Positions 5,551-5,827 of a stretch of DNA of 5,827 bases are shown one piece after another (position 1 is the first letter of the stretch; each line of letters begins with the position of its first letter). The notes beneath the pieces were generated by a model. It had not been told where the DNA came from and ran no database searches. It saw nothing but the letters and a program-made list of their open reading frames with translations. A program made the position numbers and the translations under genes. Source of the DNA: Alkaliphilus sp. (lineage in GTDB: Bacteria; Bacillota; Clostridia; Peptostreptococcales; Natronincolaceae). The DNA lies in NCBI GenBank assembly GCA_023230535.1, contig JALNXC010000096.1, forward strand, positions 1-5,827, read 5' to 3'.

Positions 5551-5827
5551 TGTAAGCACCCCTCTTCTTTAATAAGATTGTTATAGGTTGTCAGCGGCAG
5601 ATAACTTGTCTTAATATTGCTTATGTTAAGGGCATTTAAATATTCTTCTGCTAATGGCTGTGTACCGCCGGTACATTCTGTTTGGCAGCGTATAAGGCTT
5701 AGTACTGTTTGGTAGCTATACTGGCCCATTTCGTTCAGTTTTTTAAGGATTTTACCGATGGCATCCAATCCGTATTCTTCTGTTAGTTTCAGGATATCAA
5801 TAAATTCTCTGGTTCCTTTTGAGTTTG
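5547..5827 (-). CDS. istA: IS21 transposase IstA, second copy, C-terminal 92 residues only
   Basis: The frame is open to the window edge and ends at a TGA at 5547-5549. The visible protein starts NSKGTREFIDILKLTEEYG and continues GLDAIGKILKKLNEMGQYSY...VLSLIRCQ. This resembles the C-terminal helical region of IstA, which lies after the DDE core and, by family knowledge, contributes to multimer and IstB contacts. No catalytic residues are in view. The identification rests mainly on its position: directly upstream of istB with a 4-bp ATGA overlap. It is clearly different in sequence from the C-terminal part of the first IstA. Confidence 0.82.
   Translation of the reverse strand, partial: NSKGTREFIDILKLTEEYGLDAIGKILKKLNEMGQYSYQTVLSLIRCQTECTGGTQPLAEEYLNALNISNIKTSYLPLTTYNNLIKEEGCLQ

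Larger units (their letters stand above)
4474..5827 (-). mobile_element. Second IS21-family element, minus strand, inserted in the first istB; continues past the window
   Basis: An intact istB and the end of istA lie on the minus strand, so the visible edge is the istB-side end. I place it at 4474, where TGTCAAG begins exactly where IstB homology of the first element stops; IS21 elements characteristically end 5'-TG...CA-3'. Two 15-base subterminal repeats follow at a 24-bp period. The IstB proteins of the two elements differ widely, so this is a different IS21 subgroup rather than a duplication. The matching left end, the target duplication and the rest of the first istB should lie to the right of 5827. 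Confidence 0.75.

Overview
The window is AT-rich, with strong AGGAG-type ribosome binding sites and low-GC codon choice. This suggests a Gram-positive anaerobe of the Clostridia type; that is an inference from composition and protein style, not a species identification. It holds almost no ordinary host genes. It is a pile-up of insertion sequences at the wreck of one host gene, and I see no convincing new defence or metabolic system.

Region by region: positions 1-345 carry the 5' part of a DUF4411 (PIN-like, toxin-type) gene that starts before the window. It is cut by an IS630-family element at 346-1900, which has 22-bp terminal inverted repeats, a TA duplication inside CTAG, a DDE transposase and a small passenger gene of unknown function. 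A short unexplained stretch follows (1903 to about 1958). Next comes a first IS21-family element on the plus strand: left end near 1953-1972, a promoter and hairpin region, istA broken by a +1 frameshift near 3359-3361, and istB. From 4474 a second, divergent IS21-family element reads in from the right on the minus strand, and it cuts the first istB about 30-35 codons before its natural end. The second element shows 24-bp-period subterminal repeats, a long non-coding 3' region with a GC-rich 22-bp hairpin (4657-4719), an intact istB and the C-terminal end of istA, coupled by a 4-bp ATGA overlap. It continues past 5827.

How the parts work together: IstA (DDE transposase) and IstB (AAA+ regulator) act as a pair in IS21 transposition. 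In the first element both genes are damaged, so it should be inactive unless helped in trans. The second element looks intact as far as it can be seen. The IS630 element also looks intact.

The points most worth a second look are these. The first istA has two possible start codons exactly eight codons apart, and a hairpin can mask the ribosome binding site of the upstream start only. The IS630 element carries a passenger gene. The second IS21 element has a GC-rich palindrome in its tail.
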